Shown here piece by piece: positions 36,911 through 49,590 of a DNA stretch of 64,000 bases; within the stretch, counting starts at the first letter, position 1; every line of letters begins with the position of its first letter. Source of the stretch: Capitulum mitella (Eukaryota > Arthropoda > Thecostraca > Pollicipedomorpha > Pollicipedidae); assembly GCA_030062745.1 (NCBI GenBank), contig CP099839.1, positions 6,929,115 to 6,993,114 of the forward strand, given 5' to 3'. The position numbers were made by a program, and so were the translations under genes. The notes beneath the pieces were generated by a model. The model did not search any database, was not told where the DNA came from, and was given only the letters and a program-made list of their open reading frames with translations.

Positions 36911-38799
36911 TTCATGTGTGTGGCCCTGAGTTTCAACTCATGCGACGTAAATAATCCTGTTGGTTCGGTCCGCATCGCTTTCAAAATCAGACGATGACAA
37001 ATACGACCAAGCGCGGCTGGATGAATTTGGGCAGGTTTGCATTGCCTGGAACCTCCTAAAAACCTGTATTCCGTGCTCTGCGTAGAGTGTGAAATAGTAT
37101 AAACGCCTAAAAATGTCAAAAGAACTGGAGGCATTGCTGTCCATTTTGCGTTTTATGCAATTATTTTCATGTCTAAAGTCAATGCTTCGTAACCATGACA
37201 TTTTTTTCGGGAGCGGTGGATTTTGGAAGCCCCCTGGTGATGGAAGGAATATAAGACAGCCCCCACTTGAAATTCTAACAGACTCGGACCGGTTTATCTC
37301 ATTGAATACTCGATTTGCCAGCATTACATTGTTTAATCGCGGCCAATCATTTACACACGTTTCGCCTGGCACTGTTTCTAGGCTCACGTTCGGCTGACAG
37401 CAATGTTCTGGGCATACTAGCATTACAAGCCAGAAAATCGAATAAGACCTATACAACATCTTTCAGTCATAATTATATTTCGCTCCTTTGAAATCTACAA
37501 GAACTAAGATTTCCATCACAGTTCACATGAGTAATAGAAGTTCTAGACACGCATAACTCTTTACAGCCGTTCAGCACCTCATTTCGAAGGTAGTCTTGGA
37601 TGAAATGATTCACCAATATCTAAGCAAAACAATGTTGTCTCGCAAGCAGTTAGGTTGTAGTTAAACGGTCCTAGACATTGCAGCATTGGTGCATCCCCTC
37701 ATTGGTGCTACTACAACCACCAGTGTGAATGATGAAACGTTATAGAGTCGAAATGGAATCGAAATCGAAATGGAGTCGAAATGGAATTCTCAAATAAAGC
37801 TCGTCTTTTGGAAAGTTCTTTAATATTCGAGAACTTCTGGTATTAGGGACTCGAAGTTCATTGTATTGTCTGTGGGTGCCATTGGGATTACTCTTTTCCA
37901 CAACTTTATTCAAGGTGACATCTGCTTCTTAAAAGCATCTGCTTCGAAACGACCTGGTCCGATCCATCCAAGATAACTTATCATGGCTGGTCTTTTCCTG
38001 CCTTGTTTGTAATATTGTACCGTCTTATCACCTTTATTGTCGTATCATCGCCAAATTCAGCGCTCATTCCTTCATTGAATGCAAATCGTCGTCTGTATCG
38101 TAAGCGCAGAAAACAATAATCGCTTTTTACGTTCTTCAACGGTGTTAACGAATTCATTTTGCGGAAAGCGCGCGTGTAACTGTGAAGACCTGGCTTGTAA
38201 ACGAATAGCTAATGATACCATGTTATCCAAAAGCCATAAACAATTGCAAGCATATGCTATTGGTGCCTGCCGGGCCACATACGCATTGGTTTATAAAAGC
38301 TCCATACAACTTCAGATATACTGCACATAAATTTTGCCATTTTTATGCGACAAAAATCACGCTAACTTGTTGAAAGGCACCAATCTGGGTCGGTACAAAC
38401 CACGGGGTGCTGCCTAGCCCTCTTGCCCCTTCGGCTGTTTTTAGCAGAGGAAACAAATGAATTGTATGAAGTGCATAACGGATGCATGAACATTCTGCAT
38501 TGCAAGATGTTATTTAAAGCCCTAGTTGATAAATTTATTCTTCACGTGATTCGTTTTGTCTACCATCCGCATCACAGAGGATTCCCGTGGGGATTTCCCC
38601 GGTTCCCAACAGACATTTTATCCACCTGTTTACGGGAGTCAGTTTGACCATTGAGTTAGTTCTTCTTTGATATGTTTTTAGCGATTTAACTTACGTTCCT
38701 CAAACTCGCAATACCTTTCCAAAAATGCTGAACGTTTCTAAAGGTCTCTTCTTTACTTCGTTTTTTTTTAGCCTGCCCATATGACCATAACTTCCCGAG
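36911..38799. other. AT-rich spacer, no gene seen
   Basis: Includes a short GAAATGGA(A/G)TC tandem repeat at about 37748-37786. Otherwise only chance frames. Confidence 0.5.
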
Positions 38800-38838
38800 A
38801 CTTTAGATTTAAGACCAGCGGCCATCGCCCCGCCGCGC

Positions 38839-38877
38839 GTCGGCAGACCGGCCGGCTCTGACGGCCTGTCTGCTGAC
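38839..38877. other. GC-rich hairpin, 16-bp stem, 7-nt loop
   Basis: GTCGGCAGACCGGCCG (38839-38854) pairs with CGGCCTGTCTGCTGAC (38862-38877) at 14 of 16 positions around a 7-base loop. It sits in a small GC-rich patch in AT-rich DNA. The stem is too short for a standard pre-miRNA, so no RNA gene is called. Confidence 0.5.
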
Positions 38878-38899
38878 GCCCGGCTGGGCGGTTATTTGC

Positions 38900-40359
38900 G
38901 ATGCGCTTGCCCCCTCCCCCCTTTTACAACACGTGGGTGTGCGAACATATGACTTCTCAAAATGCGTCCACTGAGCAAGAATTCAGGGCTGTGTTCAAAA
39001 CGTTTGACTCTATTCGCAGACATTGGCAGCGTGGAAGCGAACGTGAAATACCAAGCAATACAGGTGCATAATCACAAGCGAGAGCCGCGGCCTGACATGA
39101 CTTAGGATGACGTTCGGATGTCTTTCACTTGGCGTCGTATCACATGTCTGCGAGCAGAATATCTGAACCGTATTTAAATCCCTGAGACACTCAAAGCCAC
39201 CAAACCGGCCAAAAAGTGACGGTCACCAGAGCTTTTTAAGCATGTTTCCATTTGACCTGACCTAACCGAAGACGTAGCACGCAAAGGAGACGAAATAGTT
39301 TGGTTTTAGAAGGACGATTTAGAAAAATTACCTCTGTGTTTCGTAAGATAGAGCAGAAACTTTTGATTTCTGCATATTGCAAATAGTACAATATATTTGT
39401 GATATTTAACGTAAACTTGAAGACCGTAAGTTTAGTAGCATTAGGAGTTTGATTTTTGTGGATTCATTTAATCTATGGCTTGGAGATTTGGTCATGCACC
39501 ACTCTACATGAGATTTAAAACTAGATACCGATGTATTTAGATCAGACCGGAGATGGTCTTTACTGGGGATTGTGGTTAAATATACGTTGCATAATAATCC
39601 GTTATCCCATATTTCCAGGTTTTTGAAAAGTTTCATTCCTTTGAAACAAAGGACGATTACCTTTGGTAACACATTGTGTTCGTATTTCGATAGCGCTGAG
39701 CAACATGTTTGGCAAAATAGCGGCATTAAGATATGCATTAATATAAAATGCTTCATCATTCGTCCTCCACAGAAAGGGAATGTTACACGTCCTAGGCATC
39801 CATAACAATGGGTTGGATTTAAGAACAAAAGAAACACAAGGATACTCGCGGAAAGCTAAAATCCATTGCACTGTGGGCAATGGAATTTGATGAACATGCG
39901 AATATTTTGCAGGACTGAATAACTAAGAATAACACGGCGTGCGGATGAATGTTTTTTGCCCAAAGCATAAATCAAGAATTTCCTGTTTTGAACAAGCATT
40001 ACGTATTCTACGAAACGTCAGAAAACCAAATCAAAGCCGTTGGCTTGGTATTGGGAGTTCCCGTGTTTGCCGTGAACTGTGAAGTACCCTCAGCCAGCTG
40101 GGGCAGAGAGCTTTTGCCAGTTTGGCTTGTTCTCTCCCAAGTTTATATCGGCCTCAGCGTGATTTCTAGATGACTAGCCTTTTTCCCTTTGACACTTCAG
40201 CAATGGATGTGGATTTATGTATGGTCTGCACGCTTCAAGAAATACGATTGAGTGCGAAAAAAGCGTAAAAGTGACACCACACCGAAAATACGAGCTCTGA
40301 TATCGCATAGGACGTGCCATTCCCAGCAATAGTTTATTTAATAGGCGCTAAAGTTAGTC
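38900..40359. other. AT-rich spacer, no gene seen
   Basis: A 143-codon minus-strand frame (39406-39837) has no recognisable domain and normal AT-rich composition; it is not called. Confidence 0.4.
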
Positions 40360-40830
40360 TCTCACGACGCCCGACCACGCCACCCCGCCCCGCTCGCGCC
40401 AAGGCGCCGCCCTGGCCCGAAACTGACACTCCCCACCTGGAACAGCTACCTACGCACACCGGGTTCGACCGCGCGGAAGCGCACGTACCTGACCTGGCCG
40501 GGCGGGTCGAGCAGAGGCCGCAGGGTCGGCGCTTGTGGCGGACGGCGGCGGCGGCCGGCGGCCGGACGGCGGCGGGCGCCATTACTCCGGCCGCCGGCGG
40601 CCGCCGCCGCTCGGCAAAACCGGCCGCCATTTTGGGCGGCTCTTTGTTTCGGGCGGCTCGCCTTCCCATGGCCCGGCGGTCGGCGACCGCGAGCCGGCCG
40701 CGTGAGGCCGCCCGCGGCGCGGGAGCGCTGCTGTGGGCGCACACGCGCGTTAGTAAGGGCTGGAGCCGATCACAGTGCGGGAAATTGCCCGGTGGCTTCA
40801 AATGAGCGGAGAACACTCGGGCGAAGAGGT
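40360..40830. promoter_or_regulatory. GC-rich island with perfect YY1/Pho consensus, candidate PRE
   Basis: GCCGCCATTTTGG at 40623-40635 matches the extended YY1/Pho consensus. Further cores lie at 40578-40582 (GCGCCATTAC) and 40668-40672. CG-rich with AT-rich borders. The long plus- and minus-strand frames lack any domain. Confidence 0.48.
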
Positions 40831-41559
40831 GCAATGCGCGCTTGGTTTGGTTACCTTTACGTTTAGTTTTTTTTATTTTCAGATATGAGGACGTTCAATG
40901 AGCAAAAAGTTGTCATATCATGCCACTTATTTTTAAAATGTTGCAGTCGAAAAAGGTTGTGATATTTCAAACGTTAAAAGCGATGCACTTTTAGAATGCC
41001 TGTTTACGTTTTGGTTGTAATGCCAACAAAACAAAACAACAGCCGCAGTTTTAATTGTTAATATCCGGTTGATGGATAAAGCTACGACACATACGGTCAG
41101 TTTAGCCAGTTCAGAAAAGCAGTATACAGATGCTGAGATGTATGTTTGTGCCAGCTTGATTCATTTTAGCTCAAATACATCAAAATGCTTGAAAGCAATG
41201 TGTGTTTTCAGCAGTAACGGTTCTGTGGCCTGGTGGTTGGTGGGCGGAGAAACGGCCATGTCCATCACAAGTCCGAGCAGTCATGCCTGTTTAGAGCCAA
41301 ACCTACAACGCTTTCATTAATGATCATTGTCCACTATCCAGATGTTTTCTTTGTCGGCGTGTGTGTGGCAAACAGGCTGGGCCAAAACACCAGCGTCCAT
41401 CTGTGAATTAATTAGTGGAGCAGGGAGACTTTAATTCCACCTTCATTCCCATAAACCAAAAGTCCCGCTGCACGCCCGGACATTTATACATTTCCAAAAC
41501 AAGAAAAACAAGAGCATGCATCACTTCCTGCATTAATGCGGCCGAAACAAAAAACCGAC

Positions 41560-42900
41560 TGCATGATTTCAATGCCGGGGACCGGGCGGCGCGCCGCTGA
41601 GAGAGCGTATTACCAAATCAGGCCCGGTTTATGGCTGAGCGTCGCCTCTGCCCGGCCGGCCGGCAGCCGTCAGCGGCCGGGCGCGCCGCCGCCGCCGCCG
41701 TCCGAGTGCAGAGGCGGCAGAGACAGAAACGGGCTCTGGCAGACTCGGAAGACGACACGGACGGACTCCGGAGGCTCAGATGGCCGCGGAATGATGTACG
41801 TGGTTTCAGATTGCCGAGGTGGCGAATGGCTGCCAGATCAAGGCTAGTTTGGTCCCTGGAAAATTGGGTAGCAGGGAAGTGGTGTACTACGGCGGATCTG
41901 ATACCGGCAGAAGTGCCGTCCAGGGTTTCGTATTGCGATGGAAGGGACGTGCGGAGGTTCAGATAGCATCAAGGGGAATGAAGGAGGCTCAGATAGAGCA
42001 CGGCGCTGGGAGAGTCGGTTACAGTATTACCTGGCATCTTGACTGATGCAAGTTTCCAGACCGGCGCGCCATAGAGCAAGTACAGTTCCGAAAATTCAGG
42101 AGTCCACGTTCTGTATAGGCATGACAGGATTTGTCACGCTTTTAGACAATAATGTCATGAAGACCTGACGTCAAGGCAGAGGTATGGCAGCAGGCATGTA
42201 TGTTCGTATCTTCAATTTGCGGCGGAGCCCGCCGTCCGAGGCTCACAAAGCCATGACATTTACTACCCAGAGCTCCGCGAAAGCCTCAGGTTTCCAGCCC
42301 CTGGAGTTCAAGTGATTCCCTTCAGTGCACGAGAGAGCTCCAGGGGAGGCACACCGCGGGCCCAGGAGCTCTGACAGCCTCATGACAGTCTGCAGGAGGC
42401 TGACGTTGGGCGGACCGAACGGCCGGGGGTGCGCTGAAGCCAGGAGCCTGAACAGCCCCTCGACAGGCCCCCCGGGCGGACACGACGCGGACCCGCCGGC
42501 TGGCGGCCTTTCGTGTCCGGGAGCGCGGACAGCAGCCTGCGAGCAGCTCGGCGTCCAAGGCCACCGGAGCCGGCCGCCGACAGGAAATGACATGGCCGTC
42601 ACGCCGGCAATCGGCCGCCGACGCCCGTTGCATGTAGCCCTGTTTACTTCCAAAACTGATGAAGCAATATCGATAAATCAATCCCGGCGACGGCCTAATT
42701 TACGGTTGCGGGAGTAATTTTTACGAGCGTGTTCTTTTCGCCGGCCGTAAATATTCCTGTCCGCGTGTATACGAGCCCGGCTCTTTTGTCTATGAAAGGA
42801 CATCTGTGAGGCTGGCCACGGCCGGGTCGCGGCGACATTCTTTGTCGGGCGTCCGAGCCATTACGTTCCAACGGCTCTAAAAAGGCTTTGCATATGCAAG
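41560..42900. promoter_or_regulatory. Two adjacent GC-rich islands (about 41560-41800 and 42230-42900)
   Basis: The left island has a (GCC)5-type run near 41684 and ATGGCCGCGG at 41779. The right has ACATGGCCGTC (42590-42600) and AT-rich words (GATAAATCAATCC, TAATTTTTACG) near 42670-42725. Between them is a patch with repeated GGAGGCTCAGAT/GGAGGTTCAGAT words at 41770, 41953 and 41985. No protein domain in any frame. Confidence 0.38.
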
Positions 42901-42999
42901 CGTAGAGTGGCTTTCACCATAAACCCTTTGTGTCTGACCGGGGAAAAGATTCATCAGCCACTCCTCGTGGCTTCTACTGATACGTTTTGGTCAAGGTAC

Positions 43000-43230
43000 G
43001 GCGAACGCGCATCGAACGCTTTTGCTCACAAACCGCTACGTTTTTCCAGGGTCCACTGTTACTCCGCCACCCGGAAGGAGATATCCAGCGCTGGAGAGCG
43101 ACAGCAAAGAACCAGCCCGGCGCCGACGGCCCGCCAATCGGATTAGAATGCTCCGCGCGCCCTCCGTGTTTTACTGCGCAAAAAATGGCTGCGAGTGACA
43201 AGACGCCAGCCTGCTGCCGGGTCCCCAATG
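43000..43230. promoter_or_regulatory. Small GC-rich island with AAAAATGGCTGC
   Basis: AAAAATGGCTGCG (from 43181) is the inverse of a GCAGCCATTTTT Pho/YY1-type site. CG-moderate. No coding motif. Confidence 0.35.
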
Positions 43231-44065
43231 ACATTTTATGGCATCTCGTATAGTAATTCGCTTTTTCATCAGGATGGAATTTTTATCAACCCTTTCGGAT
43301 GCTGGTCTTGGATACTGATGAAAAAACGAAGGGCCGTCCCCGGTGTAATACATGGCTTGACATGACTGAAGAATGCCTTTGTCTGCTGTTATTTATAGAT
43401 TCTGTCAGGTTTGAATAAATTGCGAAATTGAGTTGCAGCAGAATACACAATAATGGTCCAGATAACTGCATTGTACATTTTTCAATACTTTCATGTGATA
43501 TACGTCTGCATTGTTCCAACTATGGGCGTGAGACAGCTAAATGAAACGTACTAACCGAGTAGAAAGAAAGGAATCGCTGCAAATATGCTTTCAATTATAT
43601 TCAAAGGAACAAATCAGCGAGACATTTCTTTTTCCCGTCATAATAAGCTTAAAACGATGGAAGACCATGCAAGATTGCTGCATGGATTGAACGCACAGGA
43701 AAACTGAACAGCCCGAGAAGCCCGATAAACGCTGCATTGTTCATTTCCACGACATCAATAAAGCATTGCTTTTAGGCATAGCCACAATAACTACAAATGA
43801 TAATTTTTGACAAACTTTTTGGCTACTTTCTTCCGATTCTTTCGATGCGACCACTTTGTTGTTGTACTCCAACTACCGAATGTGATAAATGGCAAGAAAA
43901 TGACCTTTATCTCCAGCATGTCCATTCGGTTCAGTCAAAATGGGACCAAGATCATGGAAACTATTCGCAGACAGTACCTGGGTTCTGACAACGCGCTATA
44001 GGCTACTATGGCTACTATGGTTCAAGCCATCGCCAGGCGCAAAGATTGTGAGTTAACGGTGACGG

Positions 44066-44121
44066 GAGAGAGAGAGAGAGATTATTGACGGGGCCGTTTT
44101 GACTTACACGCCCCGACAATC
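44066..44121. repeat. (GA)n tract followed by a GACGGGGC hairpin
   Basis: GGGAGAGAGAGAGAGAGA (44066-44083 approx.) is a GAGA-factor type tract. Directly after it, ATTGACGGGGC and GCCCCGACAAT form an 11-bp stem (10 pairs) around a 15-base loop. Confidence 0.6.
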
Positions 44122-47100
44122 ATTCATATTTCTGTCGGATCCCACCGGCGGTATATTTGTGTTTTCACTATTTAAATATCACTAACACTTGAGACATAGA
44201 AGAACAAGTAGACATTATGCACAAAGAACATAGAAAACCAAGGAGCAGATAACTTAGTAACATTGTCGAGGAAATGCAAGATTCAAGAAATGAAAATGAA
44301 GTCAGAGTTCCTACAGCTAGTGTAACACAACGGCTGGTTTCGACAGTGCTAAAGCCGATAACAGACGAAAAAAGCGAGTGCGGTGTGAAGTGGCGTGGTT
44401 CTGTGACAGACCGATCGCAGCCGGGGCATTGGAAATTCAGGGTCAGGTCCCGGGGCGTTACCAGGCCCAGAGTGGGCAGCAACGGCATCCGCTGGCCTAC
44501 CAACGACGCCGTCGGCCAGGCCGCGGGTCGTATTGGTGTACTGTAATCTGCCGAAAACGTTTGTGATGAGTTTGACTTCGTGGCGTTAGCAATTCTCGAG
44601 CTGCTCTCTTCGTCAGGAGTAGCACTTGTGATGACGTAACACTCCGGAAATTGTTGGACTGTTGGACTGTTGGAAATCGTCATCCTCGTCAAGACTGTTA
44701 TTTTTGACGACGACCACGGTCAGAAAATTATTAGCATTGTCCATATACGAATACTGATCGTCCAAAACAATGTAATTTTCAGAAATTTTTCGAGGGGTCC
44801 GCACTTTGCAAAAACCCGATTTTGACAAAAGGCCACCGCCCTCTACTGCACCTATTGACAAAGCTTCCACGAAGTACCGTCTTTTTCAGAGAGTCAAAGA
44901 CGTAACAGTCGGCATCATGGCACCAGCTATTTCCTCGTTTCCAGTGACACCCATCATCTGGGAGTTTGCGAATGAGTCAGCGTCTGGCGGTGTGAGCGAC
45001 AATGAGGCGGTCGATGACAGAAGCATGGGACGGTCTCTCTTTACGACCGGCGACAACCACGGGAGAATGCTGGATCGCCTCGGCTCTTCCTTCCTTCTCG
45101 GTGAGAATCGCTATCCAGTGAAACACTTCCGGCCAGCTGAGACCTGGTGAGCGGCCGGTGGACGAGGCATGTTTACTGCTGGTGTTCTTCATGGAAAAGT
45201 GCTAGTCCTGAGGAACAAGACAGCTGAATGCCCGGGCACGTAGTCGGAAGCAGAACCCACGATGAACAGAGGAAGCAAAGCGTGTCTGGAATGATGTTGC
45301 ATCTCTAACAAGCAAGGGGTATCGGAAGGCAGCGAGTGATCTACAAATGGTTTTACAGGGGAGCTTCAAGCTTGCATGTATTGCTTTAAGTGTTTGTTGT
45401 TCATCAAACTTGTGTTTGCTTTCTCCTTAAGGGGAATAGATTCCGAATCCCACTCATGGTTTTCTGAATCGATTCTGATTCTAACACAACGCGCATTTTC
45501 CAAAACTGAATCGATTCCGCGTCCGAATCAGAATAAAATGAGTCGTTCTGGAATCGATTTAACTAAGGCAACATTCATAAATATCTGATGCTAGCACATA
45601 AAATATACTTCGAAGAGTAATAATGGAATATTTTTATCGGCAGGCACGACATCAGTCTACATGTAAACAGCAATACATTTCTGCAAAATAAAAGTAAAAA
45701 ATGCATAAAATCATAAATACAAACATAAATGTAAAAATGCACCGAAAGTAGATGGCTTTACTTTCATGCCATCAGGAATAAATAGAAATCATGCAAAAAG
45801 ATGAGCGCAATGCCACAGAACACTACATTAGCTTTTATTAAGTTCATTGTCATGTGAAGGAGTCTGGTGTAACTAAATGTCCATCTCTGAAGTTGTAAAG
45901 ATGCCTTGATATCAATTTTGATAAAAATAACGGACCTACTTTCATAGGCTTTGCTTTTTCGCATTTTGGGGGTTTTGCAACCATTCTGCACATTTTACGA
46001 TCTTTTGAACTACAACTTGTTGCTTGCTTTGAGATTTCTCCGTCCAATGACGTAATTTCAAAATATCGCTTCTAACTTCAGTGAGCTTCGGAACTAGCGC
46101 ATCTTGAAGACCAGTTCAAACTTCAGAGCTACTTAAATTTATCAACCTTGATATCTTCAAATAAGTATTGTAGGATATCTCAAAGAATCAAGGTTGTTGT
46201 TTGCTTCTATATATGCTTTTGCAGATAAATCAGCAGACGTTCAAAGAAACCGTCGCCTATTTCTCCTTTTAGGCACTCCGTCCAAGGGGTGCCACGCTAG
46301 ACGCCATGCTTCGAAAAGAAGGGTATAAAATGCAGATAACTGTCCCCTCCTCTCAAACAAGCTCAGTGTGTATGTCCCTGCCCCTTCGTTTTGAAACAGC
46401 TTATCATTTTGATAAATCCGCTCGATCATAAAATCCAGCCATGCAGAGATTATTGCGATGCTTGCGATCGACTCAGGCGAACACTTGACAGGAAAAATTG
46501 AACTTATTTCTTCCTAGCAAAATTTATAGCATCAATTTATTTGTTCCGAAGACAGGCTTTTCCGGCGAAGGAGTCGTAAAACGTATACGACACGCCGGGT
46601 ATCCATTATACCACGGCGCCACATTCTGAGGCGCCACAGCCAGACGGGCTGGAATCGCTTTCAGTATCGACGAAATCTTCTCGAATCTTAACGCTTATGT
46701 CCAGATATGCGTTTTCAGATATCAAACCGAGCATAATGAACGGTGTATGAGCGGAATGTTGTGATTCTGCGGTCGCAGCAGGCAGCATACCTCCATCTGA
46801 ATACTGCTTTCGCCGGTATCGAATGGCGAGCTCCCTGGCGCGTGAACGGGACACTGTTGCCCTCGTCTGCTCTCTCCTGCACGCCTCGCAGCCAGTCAGA
46901 CGCCGCCCGAGTCCATTACGAAGCCATTCGAAACGGATCCTGCGCCATTCACCTCCACTTTTTGTGTTCCGACAATTGTGGCGCACCAGGCCTCCCTCCG
47001 CCATGCCATTTCTCACAGGCGGGCGCGGGCGCAAGAAGAACAGCGTTTTTCTCACCTCCCGGCGTGATTTATCCGATAAAAACGCTTTGGGCATGGGTGG

Positions 47101-47869
47101 GCTGGTGCAAGGCATAAGTCAGACGGCGAGAGGAGAATACATTAGGGTGATGCCGGATAGGCGTTCGTTATCAGTTCAAAAACGCCTATAGAACATCGGT
47201 CCAGGTGCTGCAGAGACCGGACTCCCCCGACTGTGCGCTTACTGGCGGTGGGAGAGAAACCATCTCCATTCAGACCTCCTTGCATTATATCCAGGTGAAA
47301 TATGCTCTCTGGGCATTCAATGATGACATGTATCTATGAAATATATGAATGAAATACAAAAGAGAAATACGAATATGATAAATACAGAAGTAGGGAAACA
47401 GAGATACAACAATAGAATAGAAATATGAAAGCATGAAAATGCATTTTTAGAAGCGTTTGTTGATACTGCATGTCTTAGGAAATGGCGTTTCCAGAACGTT
47501 ATTCTATCGCCACTTGGGTTTTGCTGGGAAAGGTAAACATCATTTGGAAAATATCGCATAGCGTTTTTCATGTTTTTCTCTCAAATCTCAATCTTTACAT
47601 TTCCTCGCTTTCCATCGAAAACGACCACAACGCTATTGCTTTTCAGTCTTCCTATACAAAAGCTAGATCACGCGGCATGACACCCTACAAGCAAAAAGGG
47701 AATGGAATCTTTTCCCAATGCGCTTCCAATCATACTCCTGCCGCACCTTGGGTACGGAAAGCTAAGCCTCTCATTACGCTAATCACATGCACATCGTCCG
47801 TGCAAAAGATCATCCAATGCTCTTCTCACACATGAAGCCAACGAAGCGAGTCGAATTTACGAACAGGCC
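44122..47869. other. Mixed DNA with weak GC-rich patches; unrecognised frames not called
   Basis: Patches at about 44380-44540, 44990-45170 and 46590-47120 have moderate GC and open frames on one or both strands (minus 44168-44692, 174 codons; plus 44806-45150, 114 codons; minus 46606-47115, 169 codons). None shows a domain, and each has a competing frame on the other strand. Any of them could hold an exon that I cannot recognise. Confidence 0.35.
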
Positions 47870-48480
47870 AGCATGCAAAGGCTCGCCTCAGGCACCAGCA
47901 CGAGGATCACGCATCTGGATCCGCTCCGACGCCGAGCGGGCCCGACTCCGGCCCGGCGCGGGCAGGCTCCACCGCCGGCCGGACGCGGTCTGACCTCCCG
48001 CGAGGCCCTTTGACCCACTCGTGGCCGGTCGACGCATCACCCGATCGAAGACCCCGGTTTTTTCTACAATTAAACGGCCGACAATAGAGTAACGAGCAGC
48101 GGCCGCTCTTGTGGGAGGCCCCGGACGGCCGCCGCGGACACGGAGGCCCAATACGGTTTTTGCCGCTGTATGGCGGAGATGAGGCGCTGTAAACGGGTAA
48201 ATCATGTCGCCGAGAGCCGGGGCAGATCGTGGGCCGGCGCCGGACGACACCGTGACCCACAAAGGCCAGACGGAAGTGGCGGTGTCCTGGGCGCGATCCG
48301 TCAAAGCTCGTGTGGCGCACACCGCGCGCGCCGGGCTGTGGTGGGCCGGCCGCCGCCTCCGCTCCGCCGCCGCCGCCGCCGCCATGTTGGACGAGGTGAG
48401 GCCAGCTGTCACCGGCGCAGGCTTTTTCGTCTCATTAGCGAACGTCAACGAAATTTATGCTAATGCAGTCAGATTAACGT
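47870..48480. promoter_or_regulatory. GC-rich island with (GCC)n and GCCGCCATGTTGG
   Basis: A (CCG)7-type run leads into GCCGCCATGTTGGACG (48378 onward, GCCAT core 48381-48385), identical over GCCATGTTGG to the site at 8361. ATG TTG GAC GAG followed by GTGAGG also looks like a tiny coding start plus a splice donor (48383-48396), so this could be a promoter and first exon. The regulatory reading is preferred because the same decamer recurs in other islands where no donor follows. Confidence 0.4.
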
Positions 48481-49404
48481 GTCTCCTAAATAATGCATAA
48501 AGCTAATAGGACGTGCTGGCATTGTGTGGGACCGCGGGCAGCTGGAATGTCGGCGACCCATTGGACCGGACCCGTCACGAAATCGGAGCCCACCCAGATC
48601 TGTTCAGTTCTGACCCACGCTCATGCAGTCATTGTCTGGCGCCAGGAAATGTTTTTGTGTCCCTTGCTGTTCGATTCGGCACTGCATGGGAAACATGATG
48701 AATGTGCTGAGCGCTCATTGCCTCGATAATGCTCAACAGCATGCGCAGACAAATGAAATATGAGACGATCGAATTCAAATGGGCCTGTCCTGGACGCCAT
48801 GCTAATGTTGATTTGCTTTGGAGCTATACATATAGACAAATAAAATGAAAAAGATTTAAGCCGGGAGTAAATCTGGTTTTGCAAACAAACTGAGTGTATT
48901 AACATTAGCTAAGCGTTTCATAAAGAGGATTGTTTATTTTCATAGCCATGCCCATGGCCCGGGACCCTAAAAAAGACCATTTTTTTATTTCAACAAAACC
49001 TTAAAACGGTGGCTTGGAAGGGCCATTTTTGATTTTATCAAAATTTTAAGAACAAACGTTTAAAATTTACTCAGTCACATTCATCATGGTTCGGAATCCT
49101 ACACATGTAATTTTACAGTATGAAGCAATATATGGCCTCCATTTTTGGTCCGTGTAACAAGCTATGGTTTTGCGGCTGGATGCGAAAGCTGTTTTTAAAC
49201 ACGCGCCTTTTTTGGTTTGGGACGAGCAAAAACTTTGTCGTGTGCATGCATCCGTTACGTAACAAAATTCGCAACTTAGATGCATTAGACGTGCCATTAA
49301 GAACGGAAGAAAAACGACATTGTATGACAGTCTACCAATGATAAGAAACTTAAGAAACGAAATCTATATCAAACACACTGAACTGAAGACACATTGAAAT
49401 CCAG
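48481..49404. other. AT-rich DNA before the SCAR exon
   Basis: No polypyrimidine tract precedes the exon at 49405, and no further SCAR homology domain (N-terminal WHD or proline-rich region) was seen. Confidence 0.5.
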
Positions 49405-49590
49405 GCCATTAGAGACGGCATCACGCTCCGTAAAGTGGAGATGATGGAGGAGAGGGGGCGTGTGCCGGCGCGGCCGCTGCATGATGTGGCGTCGATCCTG
49501 GCGCGACACGTCGCCATCGAGGTGTCGTCGGGCTCCGAGTCGGACTCCGACTCCGACTCAGAGTGCTGGGACGAAGAGAGAGGCGCATGA
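49405..49590 (+). CDS. SCAR: C-terminal (WH2-connector-acidic) exon of a SCAR/WAVE protein, orphan
   Basis: Encodes the Arp2/3-activating tail of a SCAR/WAVE (WASF) actin nucleation-promoting factor: 61 residues, then TGA at 49588. Seen: AIRDGITLRKVE (residues 1-12), the back half of a WH2 actin-binding motif; DVASILARHVAIEV (about 27-40), the connector helix, matching the family pattern DVATILSRRIAVEY; then an acidic Ser/Asp/Glu tail with a single Trp (SDSDSDSECWDEE), as in the Arp2/3-binding acidic region. The start is placed at AG|GCC (49404/49405), where homology begins; an in-frame stop lies just upstream (49384-49386). GC at third codon positions is about 80% in AT-rich surroundings, and the frame is intact, which suggests constraint. 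Odd: RH replaces the usual RR in the connector, the acceptor has no pyrimidine tract, and no other exon of the gene was found. It could be a true last exon with a very long intron, or a displaced or retrocopied fragment. Confidence 0.72.
   Translation, partial: AIRDGITLRKVEMMEERGRVPARPLHDVASILARHVAIEVSSGSESDSDSDSECWDEERGA

Noticed and set aside
44168..44692. 174-codon minus-strand frame
   Set aside because: Ser/Thr-rich without a domain; a competing plus-strand frame covers the same bases.
46606..47115. 169-codon minus-strand and two plus-strand frames
   Set aside because: No family match from memory and mutual overlap on both strands.
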